This document shows positions 49,094 to 57,587 of a DNA stretch of 64,000 nucleotides, one piece after another. The notes beneath the pieces are model-generated. The model was not told where the DNA came from, searched no databases, and saw only the letters and a program-made list of their open reading frames with translations. Location: NCBI GenBank assembly GCA_002479075.1, contig DLLG01000004.1:243932-307931 (forward strand), given 5' to 3'. Numbering within the stretch: position 1 is the stretch's first letter; each line of letters begins with the position of its first letter. Source of the DNA: Clostridiales bacterium UBA7568. Lineage in GTDB: Bacteria; Bacillota; Clostridia; Oscillospirales; CAG-272. The position numbers were made by a program, and so were the translations under genes.

Positions 49094-50917
49094 TTAACCG
49101 AAATAATCTTTTATATTCTTTGCAATTTCTTCCGTTATGCCTTTGACGCGGCACAGCTCGGATACTTCGGCTTTTTTAATTGCCGCGAGTCCGCCGAATT
49201 CGCGGAGAAGCGCTTTCGCCTTTGCCGTCCCGACTCCTTTTACGTTTTCAAGGACGGACGTTTTCTCTGTTTTGCGCTTCCCGCCCATCATCTTCGAAAT
49301 CGTGAACCGGTGAACTTCTTCCTGAATTTTATATATCAGCGAGTATACCTGCTGCTCGGAAAGTATCTCGATTTCGCCTCCGTCCTCGCCGACGAGGGCT
49401 CTTGTCCTGTGCTTATCGTCCTTGACCATACCGAGGGTCGGAATGTCATAGCCTGCCTGTCGCATAGCCTGCTTTGCAGAGGAAACGTGCGTCGCGCCGC
49501 CGTCGATGAGGAAAAGATCCGGCATAACGGCGCCCTCGTCCGAGAGATGAGCGCATCTCCTGCCGACAGCCTCCCGCATCGACGCATAGTCATCACGCGC
49601 CGTAACGGTTTTCATTTTGAAAATCCGATAGTCGCTCTTTTTCGGCTTGCCATTTTCAAAAACGACCATCCCCGCCGTTATGTGCTCATCGCCGATGTTT
49701 GAAATGTCGAAAGCCTCAATTCTCTCCGGAACAGTTTCAAGCCCCGCAAGGGATGCGAGCCGCGCAAGGGTCTTGTCCGTTTTCTGCGACGAAAGCAGAT
49801 ATTCGCGGCATTTCTGCGCCGCATTTTCGATTGCCATATCGCAGAGCTTTTTCTTTTCTCCCCTCTGCGGGACGGAAACCGTGACCTTCCGCTTCATTTT
49901 TTCGGAAAGCCAGCTTTCGCAAAGCTCTCTGTCGCTCTCCGAAAGCTCCCCGCCGACGGTTATCTCCTTCGGAATGTACTCCCTGCGGACGTAAAGCTCG
50001 CAGATGAACGAGCAGACAGCGGAGGAATCCAGTATCTCCCCGCCGGAGAAATAAAATATTTCGGAATCCGTCAGCTTGCCGCCGCGGATATAGAAAACGC
50101 ATATCGCCCCGATGCCTTCTCCGGAATAAGCGGAGATGACATCCCGCTCGGTATCGGGCGAGGCGACAACCTTCTGCTTTTCGCGTAGCTTTTCGATTGC
50201 GCGGATTCTGTCGCGACAGACAGCCGCCGCTTCGTACATTTCGTTTTCTGAGGCGTAGAGCATTTTTTTTGTTAGCCTGTCTGTGATTTTTTTATAATCG
50301 CCCGAGAGAAAATCGACAGCCTCCGAAAAGCTTTCCCTGTATTTTTCGCTCGTTACGTTTTCGTCGCAAGGGGCGATACATCCGATCTGCTTGTATATGC
50401 AATGCCCGACCTTGCCCTTGTCCCTCGGAAACCGGCGCTTGCAGGGAGGCAGACCGAAGGTCTTCTGCATTGCGTTGATTATTCCGTACACAACTGTTGT
50501 CCCGGAGTACGGGCCGAAATAAAGCGCGCGCGGATCCTCTCTTTTTCTTGTGACGGTGAAACGCGGGTATTCATCGTGCATATTGACGGAGATATAAGGA
50601 TACGATTTGTCATCCTTGAGCTTGATATTATATCTCGGCTTATACAGCTTTATCAGGCTGTTTTCAAGCGTCAGCGCTTCCATTTCCGAATCGCACACGA
50701 TGTATTCGAAATCGCGGACGAGGGAGGTCATTATATCGGTTTTGACGCTTTTGAAATCAGTTTCGTGAAAGTATTGCGAAACACGGTTTTTCAGCTTTTT
50801 CGATTTGCCGACATATATCACCTTTCCGCCGTCGCCGCGCATTATATAAACTCCGGGCGAGAGCGGGAGCAGGGAAGCCTTTTCCCGCAGGCTTTCCGCA
50901 TATGCGGGATTTACCAT
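49094..50917 (-). CDS. uvrC: Excinuclease ABC subunit C
   Basis: A 607-residue nucleotide excision repair nuclease. The GIY-YIG domain (PGVYIMRGDGGKVIYVGKSK, about 19-38) makes the 3' incision. The UVR helix pair (ENEMYEAAAVCRDRIRAIEK), the RNase H-like endonuclease domain (FDISNIGDEHITAGMVVFEN) and C-terminal helix-hairpin-helix motifs (VKGVGTAKAKALLREFGG) follow. GAAAGGAGG precedes the ATG, right after the HPr terminator. Confidence 0.96.
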   Translation of the reverse strand: MVNPAYAESLREKASLLPLSPGVYIMRGDGGKVIYVGKSKKLKNRVSQYFHETDFKSVKTDIMTSLVRDFEYIVCDSEMEALTLENSLIKLYKPRYNIKLKDDKSYPYISVNMHDEYPRFTVTRKREDPRALYFGPYSGTTVVYGIINAMQKTFGLPPCKRRFPRDKGKVGHCIYKQIGCIAPCDENVTSEKYRESFSEAVDFLSGDYKKITDRLTKKMLYASENEMYEAAAVCRDRIRAIEKLREKQKVVASPDTERDVISAYSGEGIGAICVFYIRGGKLTDSEIFYFSGGEILDSSAVCSFICELYVRREYIPKEITVGGELSESDRELCESWLSEKMKRKVTVSVPQRGEKKKLCDMAIENAAQKCREYLLSSQKTDKTLARLASLAGLETVPERIEAFDISNIGDEHITAGMVVFENGKPKKSDYRIFKMKTVTARDDYASMREAVGRRCAHLSDEGAVMPDLFLIDGGATHVSSAKQAMRQAGYDIPTLGMVKDDKHRTRALVGEDGGEIEILSEQQVYSLIYKIQEEVHRFTISKMMGGKRKTEKTSVLENVKGVGTAKAKALLREFGGLAAIKKAEVSELCRVKGITEEIAKNIKDYFG

Positions 50918-50935
50918 ATATGAGACCTCCTTTCA

Positions 50936-50967
50936 AGAAAAAAACGGCAGTTGCAAAGCATCTGCCG
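50936..50967 (-). terminator. Terminator of the HPr gene
   Basis: Minus-strand CGGCAG (50967-50962) / CTGCCG (50950-50945) followed by TTTTTTT. It lies 20 bp before the uvrC start. Confidence 0.82.
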
Positions 50968-50988
50968 CAGTCCTTTTTAACTTTCCGA

Positions 50989-51246
50989 TCAGAGAGAATT
51001 GCTGACCAACTCTTCCAGACCGTTAAGTGCCTCGGCTTCATCCGGGCCGTCGGCGATCAGAGTGATGGTCATTCCGCCCGTAATGCCCATAGAGAGCACG
51101 CCGAGAAGACTTTTTGCGCTTATGCGACGGTCATCCTTCTGGATCCAAATAGAGCTGGCATAAGAATTTGCTTTCTGAATGAAAAACGTTGCGGGTCTTG
51201 CGTGAAGCCCTACGTTATTTTTAATTGTAACCTCTCTTGAAATCAT
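50989..51246 (-). CDS. ptsH: HPr-family phosphocarrier protein
   Basis: An 85-residue HPr. The phosphorylated His15 lies in NVGLHARPAT, and the regulatory Ser46 in AKSLLGVLSMGI, the site of HPr kinase. Both residues make it able to serve PTS transport and CcpA-type carbon control. No PTS enzyme I or II gene is nearby. It has its own promoter and a hairpin leader. Confidence 0.93.
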   Translation of the reverse strand: MISREVTIKNNVGLHARPATFFIQKANSYASSIWIQKDDRRISAKSLLGVLSMGITGGMTITLIADGPDEAEALNGLEELVSNSL

Positions 51247-51273
51247 ACCTTATGCTCCTTTGACGGAATTTAA

Positions 51274-51299
51274 ACACGCTTTTTATCAAAATAGCGTGT
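51274..51299 (-). promoter_or_regulatory. Leader hairpin of the HPr gene
   Basis: ACACGCT / AGCGTGT 7-bp stem with a 12-nt loop inside the 5' leader. No T-run follows on the minus strand. It may stabilise the mRNA or bind a regulator. Confidence 0.5.
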
Positions 51300-51320
51300 A
51301 AATTACTTTTGTTATACTAT

Positions 51321-51349
51321 ATTATAACAAATGCTTAAAATAAAATCAA
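51321..51349 (-). promoter_or_regulatory. HPr gene promoter
   Basis: Minus-strand TTGATT (51349-51344), 17-bp spacer, TATAAT (51326-51321). Confidence 0.8.
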
Positions 51350-51369
51350 TAGTTTTTTAATATTTTTTG

Positions 51370-51864
51370 TCATTTTGCGTTTGGCGAACCGATCTGCGTC
51401 AGCGTCATAGCGAATTCAACGTTCGTCGAATAAACATAAATAACGTCGTTTACCGTCGCAAGCTCGCTTCCGCCGATATAAAATCCGTTCTCTCCAGTCT
51501 TTCCGTACAGAACGGCGACTCCTGTCACGTTCATCAGAAACGGATCGTCAACTCTTTCAAGCTCGCCAGCGCCATTCTCTGCATAGACTTTTGATCTTTC
51601 CTTTGCGACGCTCTGAATGTAGCCGATAACGTTGTCTCCGTCTGTCAGATAGAGAACCGAACCGGATTTGAGCGTTTCAAGCATCGTGTCCGCCGTCGTT
51701 TCCATTATGCTCGGAACGATGAAGCGAACCCGGACCTGTTCCTCGAGAGACCTGTTTGAATTGAAATAATATCTCAGAACGAGCGCAACGATGCAAGCGA
51801 CGATCAAAAGAATCAGAAGCGCGTCAAAAATGTTGAAGCGTGATTTTGAATCCTGTTTTGCCAT
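51370..51864 (-). CDS. DUF4330-like membrane-anchored protein (second copy)
   Basis: A 164-residue protein with a short cytoplasmic N-terminus (MAKQDSKSRFNIFDALLIL), one transmembrane helix (about 13-33) and an extracytoplasmic beta-rich domain. The N-terminal pattern matches DUF4330. It is paralogous to the gene just upstream: both begin with a (S/G)RFN(I/F)(F/V)D(A/V)L motif. AGGGGGAA precedes the ATG at 51864. Function is unknown; the context of a ligase-like and a flippase gene suggests surface polysaccharide. Confidence 0.78.
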   Translation of the reverse strand: MAKQDSKSRFNIFDALLILLIVACIVALVLRYYFNSNRSLEEQVRVRFIVPSIMETTADTMLETLKSGSVLYLTDGDNVIGYIQSVAKERSKVYAENGAGELERVDDPFLMNVTGVAVLYGKTGENGFYIGGSELATVNDVIYVYSTNVEFAMTLTQIGSPNAK

Positions 51865-51878
51865 AGTTGTTTCCCCCT

Positions 51879-52379
51879 TTATTCGATCGAAAATGCGGTG
51901 CAGAAGGAAGCTGCCGCAAATGTTCCGCATCTGAAATATATCTTTGACCCGACGAGGACTTTGTTTTTATTAACGTATGCTATACCGCGGCTGTCCACAT
52001 CGGCTTTGACGGTCATAGTAACGAACACATCATAAAGATTGTCATATTCGGAATAAGAGATGTATCTGTTTCCGAGGGTGTCTGCCGTTATTTTGCTGCC
52101 GACGTGCTTTGATTTCTCGGAGGTAACGTCTGTTATCGTCCCGATGAGAGCGCCGGTTGAAGAGTCTGTAACAGTTTCTCCTTTTTTGATCAGCGGGAGA
52201 TAATCCTTGTTTACACCGGACAGCTTGACTGTGTACGTTACGACCTTTTCGCTCGACGCCGCAACCTTTTTGTCCGAAACGGACATATAAACGACAACGG
52301 CGATTATTGCGAGCACCATAACGATTATCAGCACATCGACAAAGTTGAAGCGACCTTTTGTCCTTTCCTTGTTTTCCAT
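51879..52379 (-). CDS. DUF4330-like membrane-anchored protein (first copy)
   Basis: A 166-residue paralogue of the next gene: KGRFNFVDVLIIVMVLAIIAVVVYM holds the conserved N-terminal motif and membrane helix, and the remainder is an extracytoplasmic domain (TYTVKLSGVNKDYLPLIKKG). The start at MENKERTKGRF is chosen over an in-frame ATG at 52424 because GGGAAAGAG precedes it and nothing resembling an SD precedes the other. It lies 72 bp after the O-antigen-ligase-like gene and 14 bp before its paralogue. Confidence 0.78.
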   Translation of the reverse strand: MENKERTKGRFNFVDVLIIVMVLAIIAVVVYMSVSDKKVAASSEKVVTYTVKLSGVNKDYLPLIKKGETVTDSSTGALIGTITDVTSEKSKHVGSKITADTLGNRYISYSEYDNLYDVFVTMTVKADVDSRGIAYVNKNKVLVGSKIYFRCGTFAAASFCTAFSIE

Positions 52380-52451
52380 AATGACCAACTCTTTCCCGAC
52401 GGAATTTTGATTTTTCGCGCTCATCCGTCGTATGAGGCGCAGCCGATATTT

Positions 52452-54371
52452 TCAGCAGAGATATTCTCCGGAAGATTCCTCAACGGCATTCTTTGACATA
52501 ATCACGGCACTGACCGACAGCCCGACAACTATCCAGAACATAAGGAAAATGCGATAATTATACCAGACATAATCCGTCATTCCCTGAACGAGGAACGCAA
52601 TAAGTCCGCAGAAAATGCCGATCTCGATGAGCTTGCTGCTCTTCGAATCCGGAGAAGCTATATGAGAAATGTTTATCTGAGCGAGGAGAAACAGGAATAT
52701 AAAGAAGACAACGGCACCCGATATTCCGAGCTCGGTTATGATCTGGAGATAAAGGCTGTGGCTGTGCGGCGCGGTCTCGATACCTCTCAAGGCGTACGAG
52801 GGATATACAGCCGCAAACGCGCCTTCTCCTATGCCGATGCCGTAAGGGAAGACCTTGCCTAGCATTTTAAGAACGCCCTTCCATATACCGATTCTGTATG
52901 ACGAGGAGGTGTCGGAATGGGTAAAGATGCTTGTTATCCTGTTCATTACGCTACCGCTCAGCGAAAGCGCAACTGCAGCGGGCGGGATAAGAAGGATGCC
53001 CGCCGTAAAGCAGCGTTTGTCCGCAAGAAGCAGGAAAACGACGGTCGATACGGCAAAGCCGAGCCAAGCCCCGCGTGACCAGGTAAGGACGAGGCAGAAA
53101 ATATCAAAAGCCGCACCGCAGGCAAAGGCAAATCTCTCTTTTAAGCTCTTGGACGTTATCGCAAGGGCGACGGTTATCGGTATAATCAGAATCAGGTATT
53201 CTCCAAGGACATTCGGATTTGCAAATGTTGAGACAACTCTCCCCTTTATCTCGCCGAAGTCGGACATATCCTGCCAGATTACTGACGGTGTTCCGACAAA
53301 GTTTTCAAGGATTCCGTAAAGGGAGACGAGCGCTCCGGAAAATGCCGTTGCGGAGAGACATTTTTTCAGCAACGCCGGCGAACGTATCAGATTTTTGACT
53401 ATAAAATATGCTGCTATGAAGCATATCATAAGGAGCATTTTTTTAAGGCTCGTGCTCGATCTCGTAAAGATTCCGCCGAAGAGCGTCAATATCGCAAAGA
53501 CGAATATCGGGAGATCGATGAGAGAGAGCTTGAAAACACGCTTGCCGCAGAGGAACTTCATAACAGAAGAAAACAGCACGAGACAGACAAGCCCCGCCAA
53601 AACCATAGTCGGAAGGAACGGGAGAGTCAGGCAGATGCCGATGACCCCCGCTTCCGGAGAGACGACAACAGCGTGAATAGCAATTATCGAAGCTATTCCG
53701 AAAACGACATACTCCGCCGGAGCGAATATCGATATTGTTCCGCAAGCCATACCGATGAGAAATCCCGCGCTTATTCCCGTGGTTACGGGGCAGGAGGCGG
53801 CGTAGTCAAGCGATACGGAGCGAAGATTGAGAACGTCAAAAAGGATGAAGCGGAGTATAGCCGAGCCGGATATTGCCTGCGCCATACTTTTCTTTGACAT
53901 AAAAAGCACGATTGAGAGCACAAAAAATCCGACTCCGACGATAAGAGACGCTATTGAAACGTCCAGCGAGAACGAATATTTTTTGAGAAGAAACGTTGCG
54001 ACAACGTAAAGTCCGAAGGAAAAAGCAAAGACACCGTATGATGAAAGGGACATTGTCAGCAGGGCGGAGGACAGCTTTCCGATCGATGAGATTATCAGGC
54101 TGTTTTCGAGAGACGAAGCGACCTTATGCTTGACCTTCCGAAAACCCTCGCTTTCCGAAGAGCCGAGCGAACGGACGATACCTCCCGCAAAGGAGCTTCG
54201 GGCGCAATCATCGGCTTTGTCATAAGAGAGGAGGAGCTTTGCCGCGAAGCTGTTTGCGGCGGCTTTATAGAGAAAGTCGGCAAAACGCATAAGCGCGGAA
54301 ATTATAACGCCCCTGCGGAACAGCTTTCCGAGTCTTTTGCCGAAAGGCGCTTTTTTTGAATTTTTAGCCAA
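52452..54371 (-). CDS. O-antigen ligase-like membrane protein
   Basis: A 639-residue polytopic protein with about 12-14 membrane helices. The Wzy/WaaL family core has VLTWSRGAWLGFAVSTVVFL and the periplasmic-loop PHSHSLYLQIITELGISGA. The N-terminal 100 residues before the first helices are unusually long. Family members join polysaccharide chains to a carrier or polymerise them. Start: GGAGG (54383-54379) is 1 nt from the GTG at 54377 but 7 nt from the TTG at 54371, so TTG is preferred; that also removes the overlap with murJ. Confidence 0.85.
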   Translation of the reverse strand: MAKNSKKAPFGKRLGKLFRRGVIISALMRFADFLYKAAANSFAAKLLLSYDKADDCARSSFAGGIVRSLGSSESEGFRKVKHKVASSLENSLIISSIGKLSSALLTMSLSSYGVFAFSFGLYVVATFLLKKYSFSLDVSIASLIVGVGFFVLSIVLFMSKKSMAQAISGSAILRFILFDVLNLRSVSLDYAASCPVTTGISAGFLIGMACGTISIFAPAEYVVFGIASIIAIHAVVVSPEAGVIGICLTLPFLPTMVLAGLVCLVLFSSVMKFLCGKRVFKLSLIDLPIFVFAILTLFGGIFTRSSTSLKKMLLMICFIAAYFIVKNLIRSPALLKKCLSATAFSGALVSLYGILENFVGTPSVIWQDMSDFGEIKGRVVSTFANPNVLGEYLILIIPITVALAITSKSLKERFAFACGAAFDIFCLVLTWSRGAWLGFAVSTVVFLLLADKRCFTAGILLIPPAAVALSLSGSVMNRITSIFTHSDTSSSYRIGIWKGVLKMLGKVFPYGIGIGEGAFAAVYPSYALRGIETAPHSHSLYLQIITELGISGAVVFFIFLFLLAQINISHIASPDSKSSKLIEIGIFCGLIAFLVQGMTDYVWYNYRIFLMFWIVVGLSVSAVIMSKNAVEESSGEYLC

Positions 54372-54373
54372 AC

Positions 54374-55918
54374 TCACACCTCCTTTTTTCCTTTAAGTTC
54401 AATCCTGTGCAAAATACTTACACATACTAAATATACCATACATTCTCCCGAAAAGACAATAGCGCAGACGAGAAAATTTTTAAAAATTGAAAGATTTACC
54501 GCATTTTTTTCAAAAATCCCGCGCAAAAACAGCGCAAAACCGAAGCCGAGCCCCCCGCAGGCGGTTGTCTTTGCAAAACCGAGGAGAATCCTGCCGCACA
54601 AAAATCCTTTTATCTTTACTGCCGCAAATACGAAAAGGACAACGGCTGACGAGACGTAAGCCGCCCCGCAGGAGAGTGCAACGGCGGAAATTCCGGAATC
54701 GAAAACAAAAAGAGAAACCGCTCCGCAGACAGCAAAAACAATTATGCCGACCGTCGATGCGAGCATCGTCGGCACAGCCTTTTTGCGGGCAAAAAAGCCT
54801 CTTGAAAGGACCTCATAAATACAGAAAAACGGCACCGCCGGCGAAAGAAGGCGAAGTATCTTTCCGCATACAAGCGCAAGCTCTTCTCCGAAGCTGCCTC
54901 GCATATAAAGCATACAGATTATGTTGTCCGAGAGGAGATAAAGTCCGCAAGCGACTGGGAGCGAGAGCATAAATGCAGCGGTCACAGCCTTTGCCAGATA
55001 TTCCGAAAACGTTTTTTCGTCTCCCTCCGAGCACATTCTCGAAAGAGAGGGGAAGATGAAGTTGCAGACGCCGTATGTCAATATGCCGGATGCCATCAGC
55101 CAGACGGCGAGGGAATAATCAAAGGCGGCAACGGCAGAATCCGATATAAATGAGGCAAAAAACGTCAGCAAAAGGGAACAGGCGGGCAGAAGCCAAGCCC
55201 CCGCCATAACGGACGGAGCCATTTTCAGCGCCGCCGGAACTCCGCTTCCGCCCAAGCGCAGGGTCAGACGGGGAAGTCGTTTTTTCAGCGCAAGCGGCAC
55301 AGCGAGCGTCAGAAATTGCAGAAGCCAGGAGAAAACATATATTGCGGAAAGGGCGAGCATTGAGCTTTCGCTCTCCGCATTTTTCGCAACTGCGAGGTAT
55401 ATTATGATTGCAATATTTGATACAGAGCTGACAAGGGCGGGAAGGATAAAGCTTCCGTGCGACTGCAGAATTCCGACCAGAACGTACGCCGCCGCCGTAA
55501 ATATCATCATCGGGAACATAACCGAGAGCAGCTTTGCGCCGAGAGCGGCCGCTTCCGGACTCAGGCTCGGAGCAAAGACGGAAAGTATCTGCCCTGAAAA
55601 CACCGAGCCGATTACCGCGACGGTCGCCGAGACGATAAGCACGAGCGTAAAAAAAGACGACGAAAAAGCCCGTGCCGATCGTTCCCCTTCGGACAGCTTT
55701 TCGCTGTAAAAGGGGACGAAGCACGCAACTATCGCCGCCGAAAGCAATATATCGAAAACGGAGAGCGGAATTTTGGACGCCGCCGAAAATGCCACGGCGA
55801 AAATACTGTCGCCGAGTTTTTCGGCAAGCATCATCTGCCGGAGCATTCCGAGCAATTTTGAAACTACCGTTGCACATATCATAATGCCGACGGTAAATGC
55901 GGCTCCCCTCTTTTTCAT
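54374..55918 (-). CDS. murJ: Lipid II flippase MurJ (MviN family)
   Basis: A 514-residue MOP-superfamily flippase with about 14 membrane helices. The N-terminal AFTVGIMICATVVSKLLGMLRQMMLAEKLG and AFSAASKIPLSVFDILLSAAI are family signatures, and the central cavity arginine region lies near GMLRQ. It moves lipid II, or related undecaprenyl-linked precursors, across the membrane. Its position before an O-antigen-ligase-like gene leaves open a role with another polymer. Confidence 0.9.
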   Translation of the reverse strand: MKKRGAAFTVGIMICATVVSKLLGMLRQMMLAEKLGDSIFAVAFSAASKIPLSVFDILLSAAIVACFVPFYSEKLSEGERSARAFSSSFFTLVLIVSATVAVIGSVFSGQILSVFAPSLSPEAAALGAKLLSVMFPMMIFTAAAYVLVGILQSHGSFILPALVSSVSNIAIIIYLAVAKNAESESSMLALSAIYVFSWLLQFLTLAVPLALKKRLPRLTLRLGGSGVPAALKMAPSVMAGAWLLPACSLLLTFFASFISDSAVAAFDYSLAVWLMASGILTYGVCNFIFPSLSRMCSEGDEKTFSEYLAKAVTAAFMLSLPVACGLYLLSDNIICMLYMRGSFGEELALVCGKILRLLSPAVPFFCIYEVLSRGFFARKKAVPTMLASTVGIIVFAVCGAVSLFVFDSGISAVALSCGAAYVSSAVVLFVFAAVKIKGFLCGRILLGFAKTTACGGLGFGFALFLRGIFEKNAVNLSIFKNFLVCAIVFSGECMVYLVCVSILHRIELKGKKEV

Positions 55919-55929
55919 TTTATTCCTCT

Positions 55930-56652
55930 TTATTGTTTATTTTCGCCGCCGAGAAGGTCGGGGCGTTTTTCTTTTGTGCGCTCAAGCGATTTTTCTCTCC
56001 GCCAGGCTTCGATGTTCGCGTGATGACCGCTCAAAAGCACGTCCGGAACGAGCCTGCCGCGGAAGTCCTGCGGGCGGGTATATTGCGGATATTCGAGGGT
56101 TCCTTCCGAAAGGCTTTCCTCCTCATAACATTCCGGAGCGGCGAGCACGCCGTCTATCATACGACTCACGCAGTCTGTGAGGATGCAGGCAGGAAGCTCC
56201 CCTCCTGTCAGAACGTAGTCTCCGATTGATATTTCTTCATCGACTATCTCTTCGATGATCCGTTCGTCTACTCCTTCGTAATGCCCGCACAGAATGACGA
56301 GGTTGTCATAATTTTCCGCAAGCTCTTTTGCGCGCGCCTGCGTCAGCACTTTGCCTTGAGGAGACATATATATGACCCTTCTGCGGGTGCAGGAGTTGAC
56401 CTCGGGAGATGTTATCGCGGAGAAGCAATCGTATATCGGAACGGCGGACATAACCATTCCTTTTCCGCCCCCGTAAGGCGTATCATCGACCCGACGATGC
56501 TTATCCTTTGAGTAATCCCTGATATTATGCACATTTATCTCTATTATACCCGCTTTTTCGGCTCTGCCGACAATACTTTCCGAAAGCACTGTTTTCACAA
56601 GCCCGTCAAAGAGGGTCATTATATCAAATCTCACGGAAAAAGCCCCTTTCAA
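55930..56652 (-). CDS. trmD: tRNA m1G37 methyltransferase TrmD
   Basis: A 240-residue SPOUT methyltransferase preventing frameshifts at tRNA position 37. RFDIMTLFDG, DDTPYGGGKGMVM, CGHYEGVDERI and the knot SIGDYVLTGGELP are present. It overlaps rimM by 4 nt (ATGA). The usual following gene rplS is absent; murJ follows after 11 bp. Confidence 0.97.
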   Translation of the reverse strand: MKGAFSVRFDIMTLFDGLVKTVLSESIVGRAEKAGIIEINVHNIRDYSKDKHRRVDDTPYGGGKGMVMSAVPIYDCFSAITSPEVNSCTRRRVIYMSPQGKVLTQARAKELAENYDNLVILCGHYEGVDERIIEEIVDEEISIGDYVLTGGELPACILTDCVSRMIDGVLAAPECYEEESLSEGTLEYPQYTRPQDFRGRLVPDVLLSGHHANIEAWRREKSLERTKEKRPDLLGGENKQ

Positions 56653-57143
56653 TCAAAAAATCCGTCGATCGGCGTTATGAATATCCCCTTTTCCGTATCA
56701 ACGGAGGCGACGTATTCCGGCACGTTCGGCATCAGGACATCCTCTCCCGCCGTCTTTATGACGAAAATATCGTGCGGGGTGTACTGCATAACGTCTTTCA
56801 GGGTTCCGTAAGTTCTGCCGTTGTTTTTATCGATGACGGGAAGCCCGATCATATCGCAGATGAAGACCCGTCCCTCTTTTACGGGAATATCCTCTCTTTT
56901 TGCAGAGATTATTTTGTTTTTGAGACGCACGGCGTCCTCGACTGCCGCTATTCCCTCAAATTTTATAAGAGGGAAGGCGCCTCCCGTGCGGACGCTGAGC
57001 GCGGTGTATTCCGTCTCGCCTATATAGAAATGCTTTATTTTCTTCAGCACGTCCGCCGAGTCGCACCAGGGCTCAACCTTTATTTCTCCCGAGATGCCGT
57101 GTGTATTGATTATTTTTCCGACTTCAAGAAATTCCTTTTTCAT
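56649..57143 (-). CDS. rimM: Ribosome maturation factor RimM
   Basis: A 164-residue 30S assembly factor. The N-terminal barrel (VGKIINTHGISGEIKVEPWCD) and C-terminal PRC-barrel (MIGLPVIDKNNGRTYGTLKDVM) are present. The ATG at MKKEFLEVGK follows AAAAGGAAG. It is first in the rimM-trmD-murJ run; rpsP and ffh are not upstream. Confidence 0.94.
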   Translation of the reverse strand: MKKEFLEVGKIINTHGISGEIKVEPWCDSADVLKKIKHFYIGETEYTALSVRTGGAFPLIKFEGIAAVEDAVRLKNKIISAKREDIPVKEGRVFICDMIGLPVIDKNNGRTYGTLKDVMQYTPHDIFVIKTAGEDVLMPNVPEYVASVDTEKGIFITPIDGFFD

Positions 57144-57170
57144 TTTGCTTCCTTTTCCGAAATGTATTAT

Positions 57171-57210
57171 GAAAAATTGCCTCGGCAAGCTATGCGCTTT
57201 CCGGGGCAAT
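57171..57210 (-). terminator. Terminator of rpsU
   Basis: Minus-strand ATTGCC-C-CGG pairs with CCG-A-GGCAAT and is followed by TTTTTC. It separates rpsU from rimM. Confidence 0.8.
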
Positions 57211-57223
57211 CTGAATTTGCTTT

Positions 57224-57403
57224 TCAGCTCTTGAATTTGCGTTTTCTTGCAGCTTCCGATTTCTTCTTGCGCTTAACGCTCGGTTTTTCGTAGTGCTCTT
57301 TTTTCTTGACCTCGGCGATCTTACCGTCGCGGGCAACCTGTCTCTTGAATCTGCGAAGAGCGCTGTCAAGCGATTCATTTTCTTTGACTCTGACTTCTGC
57401 CAT
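57224..57403 (-). CDS. rpsU: 30S ribosomal protein S21
   Basis: A 59-residue basic protein of the small subunit. [19 protein letters not shown] is the S21 signature and the tail [17 protein letters not shown] is typical. The ATG at [10 protein letters not shown] follows GGGAGGG; an in-frame extension of 30 residues is not homologous. Confidence 0.96.
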   Translation of the reverse strand: MAEVRVKENESLDSALRRFKRQVARDGKIAEVKKKEHYEKPSVKRKKKSEAARKRKFKS

Positions 57404-57587
57404 AATTTGTTTCCCTCCCCTCGCAGCACAGAAATTATCAAGGCATAAAAATACCTTACACGTTATTATACACCCGCTTTTTTCCTGTGTCAAGAGATAA
57501 TCGCAAAAAAATCAATAACGGGATAAAATCCTTCGGCATAAAATAAACCGAAAAGAAAAAATTACTTGAGCAAAAGGAGAAAATTCA

